A stretch of 64,000 nt of DNA from Micromonospora siamensis (GTDB lineage Bacteria; Actinomycetota; Actinomycetes; Mycobacteriales; Micromonosporaceae): assembly GCF_900090305.1 (NCBI RefSeq), contig NZ_LT607751.1, forward strand, positions 3,038,001 through 3,102,000. Direction: 5' to 3'. Each line of letters starts with the position of its first letter. The stretch's first letter is position 1. Shown here in pieces: positions 36,178 through 47,175 of this stretch. The position numbers were made by a program, and so were the translations under genes. The notes under the pieces were generated by a model. That model made no database searches and was not told the DNA's origin. It saw only the letters and a list, made by a program, of their open reading frames with translations.

Positions 36178-37080
36178 GTGTCGTCCGTCCGCAACCGGAT
36201 CAAGCAGCTCGTGCCCACGCAGGTCTCCGATCGCATCAAGGGCAGCCTGGTCGACTACGGCGTACGCACCAGCGACCGTCGTCCGCTGCCGGACTTCCTG
36301 ATCATCGGCACGAAACGCGGCGGCACGACCTCGCTGTGGAACTACCTCATCCAGCACCCGTTGGTGCCGCGGCTCTTCCCGGCCTGGAACACCAAGGCCA
36401 CGCACTACTTCGAGGAGAACTGGCACCGCGGCGAGGCGTGGTACCGGTCGCACTTCCCGACCACCCGGCAGCGGGCGGCCCTGGAGAACCGGCACGGCGG
36501 GCCGGCGCGGGCGGGAGAGGCCGCGCCGCTGTACATGTTCCACCCCCTCGCCGCGCAGCGGGTCGCCGCGCTGATGCCCGGGGTGCGACTCATCGTGCTG
36601 CTGCGCGATCCGGTGGAGCGGGCGTACTCGCACTGGAAGGAGCGGCGCACCAACGGCGTCGAGCCGCTGGGCTTCGCCGAGGCGCTGGCCGCCGAGCCGG
36701 AGCGTACGGCGGGGGAGCGGGAACGCCTGATCGCCGAGCCGAACCACTTCAGCGAGGCGTACGACTGGTACACCTACCGGGCCCGCGGGCGCTACCTGGA
36801 GCACCTGGAGCCGTGGCTGGGGCGGTTCGACCGCTCGCAGATCCTCTTCCTGCCCAGCGAGCAGCTCTACCGGGACGCCCGTGGCACCTACCGCCGGACG
36901 CTGGACTTCCTCGGCCTGCCCCCGCACGAGCTGGGCGACTTCAAGGTCTACAACGACCGTCGGTCGGCGCCGCTGGACCCGGCGCTGCGCGCCGAGCTGA
37001 CCGAGTACTACCGGCCGTACAACGCCGCGCTGCGGCAACGGCTCGACCTGGATCTCGACTGGCCGGACGGGGTGGCGTGA
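36178..37080 (+). CDS. PAPS-dependent sulfotransferase
   Basis: The 300-aa sulfotransferase-fold protein shows the 5'-phosphosulfate loop IIGTKRGGTTS (43-52; Lys46, Gly48-Thr51). The 3'-phosphate-binding region is RDPVERAYSHW at 143-153. Close relatives transfer sulfate from PAPS to carbohydrate hydroxyls. Located within a polysaccharide operon, it predicts a sulfated polymer (inference). The GTG start follows GAGGGG at a short distance. Its stop overlaps the next gene (GTGA). Confidence 0.9.
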   Translation: MSSVRNRIKQLVPTQVSDRIKGSLVDYGVRTSDRRPLPDFLIIGTKRGGTTSLWNYLIQHPLVPRLFPAWNTKATHYFEENWHRGEAWYRSHFPTTRQRAALENRHGGPARAGEAAPLYMFHPLAAQRVAALMPGVRLIVLLRDPVERAYSHWKERRTNGVEPLGFAEALAAEPERTAGERERLIAEPNHFSEAYDWYTYRARGRYLEHLEPWLGRFDRSQILFLPSEQLYRDARGTYRRTLDFLGLPPHELGDFKVYNDRRSAPLDPALRAELTEYYRPYNAALRQRLDLDLDWPDGVA

Positions 37081-38342
37081 ACGCGCGGACGGTGCAGACA
37101 CCGGCGGATCCCCGTACCCGCACCGACGGGCTGGGCTGGGTGGCCCGGGCCCTGTTCCCCGACGACCGGGTGGGGGTGACGCTGGGCGACCAGCCGCCGG
37201 CCGGGCACCGGACGCACTCCCGGTACGCGGTGGTGCCCTCGGTGGAGCGGGCGCGGTTCCTGCTGCCGCTCGGCGCGCCCCGGGCCACGGCGGCGTCCCT
37301 GCTGGCGTACAACGCCCTGCGGCCACCGAAGGTCCGCGCGGCGCGGGCGGTGCTGGGCGGGCTGGCCCGGGCCGGCGCGGTGGACCTGGCGCCCTTCCCG
37401 CGGCTGACCGTGTCGGTGCCGGCCGGTGCCGACCCGGCGGAGCTGCTGCTCGCCGAGCGGCTGGCCGCGACCGCCGGGCAGTCGGGCTGGCTGGCCGCGT
37501 GCGGGGTACGCCCACCGGACCCGAACCACAAGCCCACGTTGCAGCTCTTCGGCCGCGACGGCACCCCCCGCGGGTACGCCAAGGTGGGCTGGAACCTGGC
37601 GACCCGCGCCCTGGTCACCGCCGAGTCGGCGGTGCTGCGGCAGTTGCCGCCGGTGAGCGGGGTCGGCGACCATCCGGTGGTGCCCCGGCTGCTGGGCGAG
37701 CTGACCTGGGCCGGGCAGGCGGTGGCCGTGGTGGAGCCGCTGCCCGGCGACGTACGCGGTGTCGGCGCCGACGACCCGCCGCGGCTGGCCGCGCTGCTGG
37801 CGGTGGCGCGGCGGGGCGGCCCGCCGGCGCCGCCGCTGCCGCTGGCCGGTTCGCCGTTCCTGGCCCGGCTGGCCGCCGAGGCGGCGCGGGCGGCCGACGC
37901 CGACCCGGTGGGGCAGCGGGCGCTGGCGGCCGTCGAGGCGCTGACCCGGCGGCACGGCACGACCACCGTCGAGTTCGGCCACTGGCACGGCGACTGGGTG
38001 CCGTGGAATCTCGGCGTGCACGCCGGGCGGCTGGTGGCGTGGGACTGGGAGCACAGCGGGCCGGACGTGCCGGTCGGCTTCGACCTGGCCCACGACGCCT
38101 TCCAGCGGTCCCTGGTGCTGGCCGGCGCTCCCGCGGCCGAGGCGGCCCGGGCGGTCGACGCGCACCTGGAGCGGCACGGGGACGAGTTGGGGCTCGGGCC
38201 GGCGCAGCGCCGGCTGGTCGCCGACGGCTACCTGCTGGAGATGTGGCTGCGCACCTGGCGGCTGGCCGACGCCGGCGCCGGGTGGAACGCCGCCCTGCAC
38301 CCGGCGCTGCTGGACGTGCTGCGCGGTCGGGACGAGGCCTGA
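37077..38342 (+). CDS. Aminoglycoside-phosphotransferase-like kinase in the polysaccharide locus
   Basis: In this 421-aa protein the C-terminal half has a protein-kinase-like APH fold: catalytic loop HWHGDWVPWN (His304, Asp306, Asn311) and metal-binding WDWEHSG (Asp323). The N-terminal ~200 residues hold the nucleotide-binding lobe (YAKVGWN with a Lys) and an additional region I do not recognise. APH-fold enzymes phosphorylate small molecules such as choline, sugars or drugs. Embedded between a sulfotransferase and glycosyltransferases, it more likely acts on a polymer precursor than on an antibiotic. Confidence 0.75.
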   Translation: MNARTVQTPADPRTRTDGLGWVARALFPDDRVGVTLGDQPPAGHRTHSRYAVVPSVERARFLLPLGAPRATAASLLAYNALRPPKVRAARAVLGGLARAGAVDLAPFPRLTVSVPAGADPAELLLAERLAATAGQSGWLAACGVRPPDPNHKPTLQLFGRDGTPRGYAKVGWNLATRALVTAESAVLRQLPPVSGVGDHPVVPRLLGELTWAGQAVAVVEPLPGDVRGVGADDPPRLAALLAVARRGGPPAPPLPLAGSPFLARLAAEAARAADADPVGQRALAAVEALTRRHGTTTVEFGHWHGDWVPWNLGVHAGRLVAWDWEHSGPDVPVGFDLAHDAFQRSLVLAGAPAAEAARAVDAHLERHGDELGLGPAQRRLVADGYLLEMWLRTWRLADAGAGWNAALHPALLDVLRGRDEA

Positions 38343-38389
38343 CCTCCGGCTGGAGTACGGGTGACGGACAAGAGCAGGTGGGGAGTCGC

Positions 38390-38872
38390 GTGAACAGAGC
38401 TGTCGAGGATCGACCGGATCCTCCCGTGGTGCTGCTGGTCGGGTCCAGCGGCGGGCACCTGGCCCAACTGCTCGCCCTGAAGCCCTGGTACGAGGGGCGG
38501 CGCCGCCGTTGGGTCACCTTCGACACCCCGGACGCGGTGTCGTTGCTGGCCGGTGAGGAGGTGGTCCCGGCGCACCACCCGACCACCCGCAACGTGCGCA
38601 ACCTGCTGCGCAACGCCCTGCTGGCGCGGCGCGAGCTGCGCCGCGGCGACGTGGCTGCGGTGATCACCACCGGGGCCGGGGTCGCGGTGCCGTTCGTGGT
38701 GCTGGCCCGGCTGCGCGGCATCCCCACCGTCTACATCGAGGTGTACGACCGGATCGACACCGCCACGCTCACCGCCCGCCTGTGCCGCCCGTTCCTGTCG
38801 GCGATGCTCGTGCAGTGGGAGGAGCAGCGCCGCCAGTACCCGGAGGCCACCGTCGTGGGGAACCTGCTGTGA
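38390..38872 (+). CDS. Alg14/PssD-like glycosyltransferase subunit
   Basis: The 160-aa protein has VVLLVGSSGGHLAQLLAL at the N-terminus, the hallmark SGGHL of Alg14/PssD/CpsF proteins. TTGAGVAVPFVVLARLRGIPTVYIEVYDR follows. In this group one polypeptide carries the acceptor/membrane-binding half and pairs with an Alg13/PssE partner that binds UDP-sugar. The GTG at 38390 lies 47 bases after the kinase gene. Its stop overlaps the partner gene's start, as expected for a two-subunit enzyme. Confidence 0.87.
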   Translation: MNRAVEDRPDPPVVLLVGSSGGHLAQLLALKPWYEGRRRRWVTFDTPDAVSLLAGEEVVPAHHPTTRNVRNLLRNALLARRELRRGDVAAVITTGAGVAVPFVVLARLRGIPTVYIEVYDRIDTATLTARLCRPFLSAMLVQWEEQRRQYPEATVVGNLL

Positions 38873-39531
38873 ACGTCGAACCGACCGCGCCGGGCGCGGC
38901 TTCCGCCACCACGTCCTGGCTGCCGGCGCAGCGGGACCACCGGGCCCCGGCCCGCACCAGCGTGCTGGTGGCGGTGGGGACCGACAAGCATCCGTTCGAC
39001 CGGCTGGTGGGTTGGCTGGAGGAGTGGCACCGGGAGGTCGGCGACGCGGTGGCGTTGACCGTCCAGCACGGGCACACCCGCGCGCCGGCCGTGCCGGGCG
39101 CGGTGCCGTTCCTCGACCACGACGCGTTGCAGGCCGGGATGGCCGGGGCGGACCTGGTGGTCTGCCACGGCGGGCCGGCCACGATCCTGGAGGCCCGTCG
39201 GCACGGCCACCTGCCCATCGTGGTGCCCCGGGACCCGGGCCGCGGCGAGCACGTCGACGACCACCAGCAGCTGTTCGCCCGCCGGCTCGGCGCGGTGGGC
39301 AAGGTGGCGCTCTGCGAGACGCGGGAGGCGTTGTTCGGGGCGCTGCGCGCCGGCCTGGCGGACCGGGAGCGGTTCGCGGTGACGGCCGACCCGGCCGAGG
39401 TGGCCGCGCGCCGCGCGGCGGTGGGCCGGGTCGGCGAGATCGTGGAGGGGCTGGTGGCCGCGTCGGCGCGGCGCCGGCCGTGGTGGCGACGCCGGCCGGG
39501 CGCCGGCCGGGACGGAGGACGGAACCGATGA
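38869..39531 (+). CDS. Alg13/PssE-like glycosyltransferase subunit (GT28 C-terminal type)
   Basis: The 220-aa protein has SVLVAVGTDKHPFDRLVGWL, a middle region DALQAGMAGADLVVCHGGPATILEA with the GT28-type HGG donor-site motif, and PIVVPRDPGRGEHVDDHQQLFA. It would bind the UDP-sugar donor and form a complex with the Alg14-like product. The GTG overlaps the preceding stop. The Arg-rich last 25 residues are probably disordered. Confidence 0.87.
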   Translation: MNVEPTAPGAASATTSWLPAQRDHRAPARTSVLVAVGTDKHPFDRLVGWLEEWHREVGDAVALTVQHGHTRAPAVPGAVPFLDHDALQAGMAGADLVVCHGGPATILEARRHGHLPIVVPRDPGRGEHVDDHQQLFARRLGAVGKVALCETREALFGALRAGLADRERFAVTADPAEVAARRAAVGRVGEIVEGLVAASARRRPWWRRRPGAGRDGGRNR

Positions 39532-40445
39532 ACCACCCCAGCGTGAGTGTGGTGGTCCCGACCCGGGACCGCCCGGAGCTGCTCCGGGCCGCGGTCGCTG
39601 CGATCCTCGCCCAGGAGCACCCCGGCGAGGTCGAGGTCGTGGTGGTGTACGACCAGTCCGAGCCGGACCGGTCGTTGACGGAGCTGTCCCGGCCCGGCCG
39701 CACCGTACAGGTGATCACCAACGGCCGTACGGCGGGGCTGGCCGGGGCCCGCAACTCGGGTGTGCTGGCCGCGACCGGTGAGCTGGTGGCGTTCTGCGAC
39801 GACGACGACGAGTGGCTGCCGGGGAAGCTGGCCGCCCAGGTGGCCGCCCTGGCCGCCGCGCCGGAGGCGGAGTTCGTCAGCTGCGGGATCCGGGTCCGCT
39901 ACGACGGGAACACCGTCGACCGGGTGCTGGACCGCGACCGGGTCACCCTGGACGCGTTGCTGCGCGACCGGATGACCGAGCTGCACCCGTCGACCTTCCT
40001 GATCCGCGCGTCGGCGTTGCGGGACGGCTTCGGGCTGGTCGACGAGGAGATCCCGGGCAGCTACGCCGAGGACTACGAGTTCCTGCTCCGGGCCGCCCGC
40101 AGCGCGCCGCTGGTCAACCTGCGCACCCCGTACGTGCTGGTGCGCTGGCACAAGCGGTCGTACTTCGCGCAGCGGTGGGACACCATCTCCGAGGCGTTGC
40201 AGTGGTTGCTGGAGCGCTACCCCGAGTTCGCCGGCCAGCCGGCGGGGCAGGCCCGGGTCACCGGCCAGATCGCCTTCGCCCGGGCCGCGTCCGGCGACCG
40301 TAAGGGTGCGCTGTCCTGGGCGGGGCGGACGATCCGCAGCAATCCGCGGGAGCCGCGGGCGTACCTGGCGCTGGCGGTGGCCGGCAAGGTGGTGGGCGCG
40401 GACGCGGTGCTGCGCACCCTGCACAAGCGTGGCCGGGGGATCTGA
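39528..40445 (+). CDS. Family 2 glycosyltransferase
   Basis: In this 305-aa protein a GT-A fold is clear from [29 protein letters not shown] and the metal-binding acidic cluster [26 protein letters not shown] and [11 protein letters not shown] follow as acceptor-side signatures. It likely adds one sugar of the repeat unit. The ATG overlaps the previous stop, and this gene closes the polysaccharide operon. The 71-base gap before aroC shows no terminator. Confidence 0.9.
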   Translation: MNHPSVSVVVPTRDRPELLRAAVAAILAQEHPGEVEVVVVYDQSEPDRSLTELSRPGRTVQVITNGRTAGLAGARNSGVLAATGELVAFCDDDDEWLPGKLAAQVAALAAAPEAEFVSCGIRVRYDGNTVDRVLDRDRVTLDALLRDRMTELHPSTFLIRASALRDGFGLVDEEIPGSYAEDYEFLLRAARSAPLVNLRTPYVLVRWHKRSYFAQRWDTISEALQWLLERYPEFAGQPAGQARVTGQIAFARAASGDRKGALSWAGRTIRSNPREPRAYLALAVAGKVVGADAVLRTLHKRGRGI

Positions 40446-40516
40446 GTGGGTTCCGGTGGGCGGGACGCGGTGGCCACGCCGTCGCCCCGCTCACCGGACG
40501 TGACAGACTGACCCCC

Positions 40517-41695
40517 GTGTTGCGCTGGCTGACCGCAGGTGAATCGCACGGACCCGCCCTGGTGGCGATGATCGAGGGCGTCCCCGCCGGCATCGAGGTG
40601 ACCACCACCGAGATCGCCGACGAGCTGGCCCGCCGCCGGCTCGGCTATGGCCGGGGCGCGCGGATGTCCTTCGAGCGCGACGAGGTCGAGGTGATCGGCG
40701 GTCTGCGGCACGGGGTGACGTTGGGCAGCCCGGTCGCCATCCGGGTGGGCAACTCCGAGTGGCCGAAGTGGCAGACGGTGATGGCGGCCGACCCGGTCGA
40801 CCCGGAGGAGCTGGCCCGGCAGGCCCGCAACGCACCGCTGACCCGGCCCCGGCCGGGCCACGCCGACCTGGCCGGCATGCAGAAGTACGGCCACACCGAC
40901 GCCCGGCCGATCCTGGAGCGGGCCAGCGCCCGGGAGACCGCCGCCCGGGTGGCCGCCGGCACGGTGGCCAAGGCCCTGGTGCGTCAGGCCCTCGGCGTCG
41001 AGATCGTGTCGCATGTGGTGGAGTTGGGCCCGGTCGCCGCCAAGCCCGGCCTGCGGCCCACCCCGGCCGACACCGAGCGGATCGACGCCGACCCGCTGCG
41101 CTGCCTGGACCCGGAGGCCAGCGCCCGGATGGTCGCCGAGGTCGACGCCGCGAAGAAGGCCGCCGACACCCTGGGCGGCGTGGTCGAGGTCCTGGCGTAC
41201 GGGGTGCCGCCGGGCCTGGGCAGCCACGTGCAGTGGGACCGCAAGCTCGACGCCCGGCTGGCCACCGCGCTGATGTCGATCCAGGCGATCAAGGGCGTGG
41301 AGATCGGCGACGGCTGGGAGCAGGCCCGCTCCCGAGGCTCGGCGGCGCACGACGAGATCGTGCCGACCGCCACCGGCGTGCGTCGGGTCACCGACCGGGC
41401 GGGTGGCCTGGAGGGCGGCATCACCACCGGCGAGCCGCTGCGGGTGAAGGCGGCGATGAAGCCGATCTCCTCGCTGAACCGGGCCCTCGCGACGGTCGAC
41501 GTGACGACCGGGGAGCCGGCGACCGCCATCAACCAGCGGTCGGACGTGTGCGCGGTGCCGGCCGCCGCGGTGGTCGCCGAGGCGATGGTCGCGCTGGTGC
41601 TGGCCGAGGCGGCCACCGAGAAGTTCGGCGGCGACTCGGTCGCGGAGATCCGCCGCAACCTGGCGGCGTACCTCGACGCGCTGGTGATTCGGTGA
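40517..41695 (+). CDS. aroC: Chorismate synthase
   Basis: The 392-aa FMN-dependent enzyme makes chorismate from EPSP. Signatures are [18 protein letters not shown] at the start, [14 protein letters not shown] in the middle, and [10 protein letters not shown] with [13 protein letters not shown] later. The GTG start gives the canonical [12 protein letters not shown]-terminus. Seventeen bases downstream comes aroK. Length is normal. Confidence 0.97.
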   Translation: MLRWLTAGESHGPALVAMIEGVPAGIEVTTTEIADELARRRLGYGRGARMSFERDEVEVIGGLRHGVTLGSPVAIRVGNSEWPKWQTVMAADPVDPEELARQARNAPLTRPRPGHADLAGMQKYGHTDARPILERASARETAARVAAGTVAKALVRQALGVEIVSHVVELGPVAAKPGLRPTPADTERIDADPLRCLDPEASARMVAEVDAAKKAADTLGGVVEVLAYGVPPGLGSHVQWDRKLDARLATALMSIQAIKGVEIGDGWEQARSRGSAAHDEIVPTATGVRRVTDRAGGLEGGITTGEPLRVKAAMKPISSLNRALATVDVTTGEPATAINQRSDVCAVPAAAVVAEAMVALVLAEAATEKFGGDSVAEIRRNLAAYLDALVIR

Positions 41696-41711
41696 GCGGG
41701 AGCGTGATCCG

Positions 41712-42218
41712 GTGACGCGGCCGGTCTGCGTGCTGGTCGGGGCTCCCGGCTCCGGCAAGTCCACCGTCGGCCAGGTGCTCGCCGAGGCGTTGGGGGTGTC
41801 GTTCCGGGACACCGACGCCGACATCGAGCGGCTGGCCGGCAAGCCGATCCCGGAGATCTTCATCGACGAGGGTGAGGCGCACTTCCGCGCGCTGGAGCGG
41901 GCCGCGGTGGCGGCGGCGCTGGCCTCGCACACCGGGGTGCTCGCCCTCGGCGGCGGCGCGGTCCTCGCCGAGGAGAACCGCGCCGCGTTGATCGGGCACC
42001 CGGTGGTGCACCTGTCGGTCGAGTTGCCGGACGCGGTGAGGCGGGTCGGGCTGGGCGCCGGGCGACCGCTGCTGGCGATCAACCCGCGAGCCACCCTGAA
42101 GCACCTGATGGATCAGCGCCGACCGCTCTACGCAGAGGTGGCCACCGCGACCGTGGTCACCGACGGGCGTACCCCCGAGGAGATCGCCGCGGAGATCACC
42201 GCCCTGCTCACGGCCTGA
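41712..42218 (+). CDS. aroK: Shikimate kinase
   Basis: This 168-aa P-loop kinase phosphorylates shikimate at O3. Walker A is GAPGSGKST, followed by the shikimate-binding FRDTDADIE and [19 protein letters not shown] is the glycine-rich loop and the LID Arg is in GAGRPLL. Its 3' end overlaps the convergent hydrolase gene by 11 bases, so no terminator fits between them. This suggests the hydrolase-regulator pair was inserted downstream of aroK. Confidence 0.95.
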   Translation: MTRPVCVLVGAPGSGKSTVGQVLAEALGVSFRDTDADIERLAGKPIPEIFIDEGEAHFRALERAAVAAALASHTGVLALGGGAVLAEENRAALIGHPVVHLSVELPDAVRRVGLGAGRPLLAINPRATLKHLMDQRRPLYAEVATATVVTDGRTPEEIAAEITALLTA

Positions 42219-43023
42219 CCCCGGCGGCGATCTCGTCGAGCAGTCCGGCGAGCGCCGCCGGCTCGCTCAGCATCGGCCAGTGGCCGGTCGGCAGCGCGTG
42301 CAGGTCCGCGCCGGCCAGCTCGGCGAAGAACGGGTGTCCCTGCGCCATCATCGCGGTCACCACGTCCAGCGGGAAGGTGCAGGCGACCAGCGCCGCCGGC
42401 ACCACCGGCGTCTCACCCGGCACCGCCAGCGTCCCACCCGGCACCGCCGGCGTCCCACCCGCCGCCGGTCGCGGTCCGGATCCGGGCCCGCCGGTCCGCC
42501 GGACCGGGTCGGTGGCGGCGCGCAACGGCTCCGGGGTGGACCGGCGGCGCAGCAGCGCCAGCGCCGTGTCGTCCAGTCCGGCCAGGCCGACCGCGTCGTC
42601 GGCCGGGTCCCAGGAGGGCGGCGGCAGCAGGTGCCCGTCGCCGATCACCGCGCGCAGTCGCTCCTGCTCCTCCGGGGGGTGGATGTCGAACTGGGCCGCC
42701 CCATCGGGCAGCGGGCCGCTGTCCACGTAGACCACCTTGGCGATCCGGTCCGGGAGCCGGTCGGCGGCCTGCGTCACCGGCATCCCCCCGCCGGAGTGCC
42801 CGACGAGCACCACGTCGTGCAGCTCCTCGGTCTCGATCAGGGCGGTGATGTCGGTGGTGTGGGTTTCCAGGCCGACCTCCGGCCCGGCCAGGTGGGCCCG
42901 TTCGGCCAGCCCCGTCAGGGTCACCGGGAACACCTCGTGCCCCCGCTCCCGCAGCTTCGCGGTCACCTCCCGCCACGCCCAACCGCCCAACCAGAAACCG
43001 GGCACCAGCACGAAAGTCGCCAT
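42208..43023 (-). CDS. Alpha/beta hydrolase (esterase family)
   Basis: This 271-aa protein has the fold signatures [14 protein letters not shown] (oxyanion region) and [11 protein letters not shown] (nucleophile Ser). The terminal [11 protein letters not shown] supplies the catalytic His. The closest overall style is plant methylesterase/EstC-like hydrolases. A 21-bp unit repeated three times (42401-42463) inserts Pro/Gly-rich heptapeptides before [13 protein letters not shown]. The ATG at 43023 is preceded by GAGGGAGA on the minus strand. It is divergent from a WYL regulator that may control it. Confidence 0.88.
   Translation of the reverse strand: MATFVLVPGFWLGGWAWREVTAKLRERGHEVFPVTLTGLAERAHLAGPEVGLETHTTDITALIETEELHDVVLVGHSGGGMPVTQAADRLPDRIAKVVYVDSGPLPDGAAQFDIHPPEEQERLRAVIGDGHLLPPPSWDPADDAVGLAGLDDTALALLRRRSTPEPLRAATDPVRRTGGPGSGPRPAAGGTPAVPGGTLAVPGETPVVPAALVACTFPLDVVTAMMAQGHPFFAELAGADLHALPTGHWPMLSEPAALAGLLDEIAAGVRP
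42401..42463. repeat. In-frame 21-bp minisatellite (3 units) inside the hydrolase gene
   Basis: Units at 42401-42421, 42422-42442 and 42443-42463 differ by a few bases (unit type ACCGCCAGCGTCCCACCCGGC is 21 bp). Each encodes seven residues of the type GGTPAVP on the minus strand, so unit gain or loss keeps frame. Confidence 0.75.
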
Positions 43024-43108
43024 CTCAGATATCTCCCTCGGTTCGTCGTACGGGGGAGACCGTAGGCTGCATTGCGGACAGGTTCCGCCCGGAACAGAGA
43101 GGTGCCGC

Positions 43109-45656
<2,548 letters not shown>

Positions 45657-45665
45657 CCGGCCGGC

Positions 45666-45725
45666 GCCGCACACCGTCCGGCCGCACACCGTCCGGCCGC
45701 ACGCCGTTCGGCGCCACGCCCTTCG
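45666..45725. repeat. 15-bp tandem repeat (4 units) after aroQ
   Basis: The first two units, GCCGCACACCGTCCG at 45666-45680 and 45681-45695, are identical; units at 45696-45710 and 45711-45725 are diverged. It starts ten bases after the aroQ stop. The 459-base gap to efp otherwise holds repeat copy B, and nothing else coding was seen. A possible efp promoter lies just upstream of 46116. Confidence 0.7.
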
Positions 45726-45812
45726 GCCGCATGGTGGCGAGGGCGACACCCGGCGACGTGTGCCGTTTGTAACGTACCGTAACGCCCGCCACCCGGTCGG
45801 CGACCCGCCGCT

Positions 45813-45944
45813 CCGCCTTTGCTCTGCTGCGCCCCACGCGACACCGATGGTGAGCTGCCTGGTCGCATTCTGGCCCGATCTACCAGAACGGCTCACTGGC
45901 AACCGTGCGTGACTGTCGCGTGGGTTGCAGCAGAGCAAAGGCGG
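45813..45944. repeat. Structured palindromic element, copy B (132 bp)
   Basis: The outer arms CCGCCTTTGCTCTGCTGC (45813-45830) and GCAGCAGAGCAAAGGCGG (45927-45944) are perfect 18-bp inverted repeats. A second perfect 11-bp helix, CCCACGCGACA (45833-45843)/TGTCGCGTGGG (45914-45924), is separated by a 2x2 loop. Inner pairings include GGTGAGC/GCTCAC (45849-45855/45891-45896) and the hairpin TTCTGG/CCAGAA (45868-45873/45883-45888). It lies between aroQ and efp. Confidence 0.87.
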
Positions 45945-46115
45945 GCGGGGGAGGCGGTGCGGGTGGCGGTCGGCGGCGCGGTGGAGGAAGCGCCGTGGAG
46001 GAGCCGCGGCCGGTGAGCCGCCGGCCAGGCCCGGGGCTGCGGCGGGCCGGCCACGGATTCGACGCGGCTTGTAGACTTGCCAGGTCTGTCCGCCAATTGA
46101 TGATCAAGGCAGGAA

Positions 46116-46673
46116 ATGGCCTCCACCAACGACCTCAAGAACGGCCTGGTACTCAACCTCGACGGGGAGCTCTGGTCCGTCGTCGAGTTCCAGCACGTCA
46201 AGCCCGGTAAGGGTGGCGCCTTCGTGCGCACCACGCTGAAGAACGTGCTGTCCGGGAAGGTGGTCGACAAGACCTTCAACGCGGGCACCAAGGTCGAGAC
46301 CGCCACCGTCGACAAGCGCACCATGCAGTACCTCTACGCCGACGGCGAGGACTACGTCTTCATGGATCTGGAGACCTTCGACCAGATCACCGTCCCCGGC
46401 GGCACCGTCGGCGAGGCCGCCAACTACCTCCTCCCCGAGGCCGAGGCGACCGTCGCCACCCACGAGGGTGTCCCGCTGTACATCGAGCTGCCGACCTCGG
46501 TCGTGCTCGAGGTGACCTACACCGAGCCGGGCCTGCAGGGCGACCGGTCGACCGGCGGCAACAAGCCGGCCACCGTCGAGACCGGCGCGACCGTGCAGGT
46601 GCCGCTCTTCATCACCACCGGCGAGAAGATCAAGGTCGACACCCGCGACGGCCGTTACCTCGGCCGCGCCTGA
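46116..46673 (+). CDS. efp: Translation elongation factor P
   Basis: The 185-aa protein has three OB-like domains; it enters the ribosomal E site and relieves stalling at polyproline. The tip loop KPGKGGAF contains Lys32, the usual modification position. [15 protein letters not shown] and the terminal [12 protein letters not shown] are family signatures. This is relevant here because the window itself encodes very Pro-rich proteins. The ATG follows AAGGCAGGA. The last base of its stop is shared with the nusB start. Confidence 0.97.
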   Translation: MASTNDLKNGLVLNLDGELWSVVEFQHVKPGKGGAFVRTTLKNVLSGKVVDKTFNAGTKVETATVDKRTMQYLYADGEDYVFMDLETFDQITVPGGTVGEAANYLLPEAEATVATHEGVPLYIELPTSVVLEVTYTEPGLQGDRSTGGNKPATVETGATVQVPLFITTGEKIKVDTRDGRYLGRA

Positions 46674-47107
46674 TGGCCGAGGCACCGAAGCAGCAGATGC
46701 CTGCGCGCCGCAAGGCGCGCAAGCGGGCGCTGGACGTGCTCTACGAGGCCGACCTGCGGGACCGTCCGCCGGTCGAGGTGCTCGCCGGCTACATCGAGCG
46801 GATCGAGAAGCCCCGCCCGGAACACCTGGATTACGCGGTCAGCCTGGTCGAGGGCGTCGCCGCGCACCTGGACCGGATCGACGAGCTGCTGGCCAGCTAC
46901 GCCGAGGGCTGGACGCTGGACCGGATGCCGGTGGTCGACCGGAACCTGGCCCGGATCGCGGTCTACGAGCTGCTCTACGTCGACGAGATCGACGACGCGG
47001 TGGCGATCAGCGAGGCCGTCGAGCTGGCCCGCCAGATGTCGACCGACGATTCGCCGCGCTTCCTCAACGGCCTGCTCGGCCGGATCGCCGAGTACGCCAC
47101 CCGCTGA
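46673..47107 (+). CDS. nusB: Transcription antitermination factor NusB
   Basis: This 144-aa all-helical protein has RKARKRALDVLYEADLR at the N-terminus, DRMPVVDRNLARIAVYELLY and FLNGLLGRIAEY at the end. NusB binds boxA RNA with NusE to support rRNA antitermination. The start overlaps the efp stop, so the pair is coupled. A long terminator hairpin follows. Confidence 0.95.
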   Translation: MAEAPKQQMPARRKARKRALDVLYEADLRDRPPVEVLAGYIERIEKPRPEHLDYAVSLVEGVAAHLDRIDELLASYAEGWTLDRMPVVDRNLARIAVYELLYVDEIDDAVAISEAVELARQMSTDDSPRFLNGLLGRIAEYATR

Positions 47108-47127
47108 CCGGCGAACCGCAGCGACGA

Positions 47128-47161
47128 CAAGGGGCCCGTGCCGACCGGCACGGGCCCCTTG
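47128..47161. terminator. Bidirectional terminator between nusB and bldD
   Basis: CAAGGGGCCCGTGCC (47128-47142) pairs perfectly with GGCACGGGCCCCTTG (47147-47161) around GACC. It sits between convergent genes. Confidence 0.9.
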
Positions 47162-47175
47162 CGGTACGCGATGGA

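Noticed and set aside
37077..38342. Antibiotic-resistance phosphotransferase
   Set aside because: The APH fold is broad. The gene overlaps a sulfotransferase gene inside a polysaccharide operon, and the N-terminal half does not resemble known resistance enzymes.
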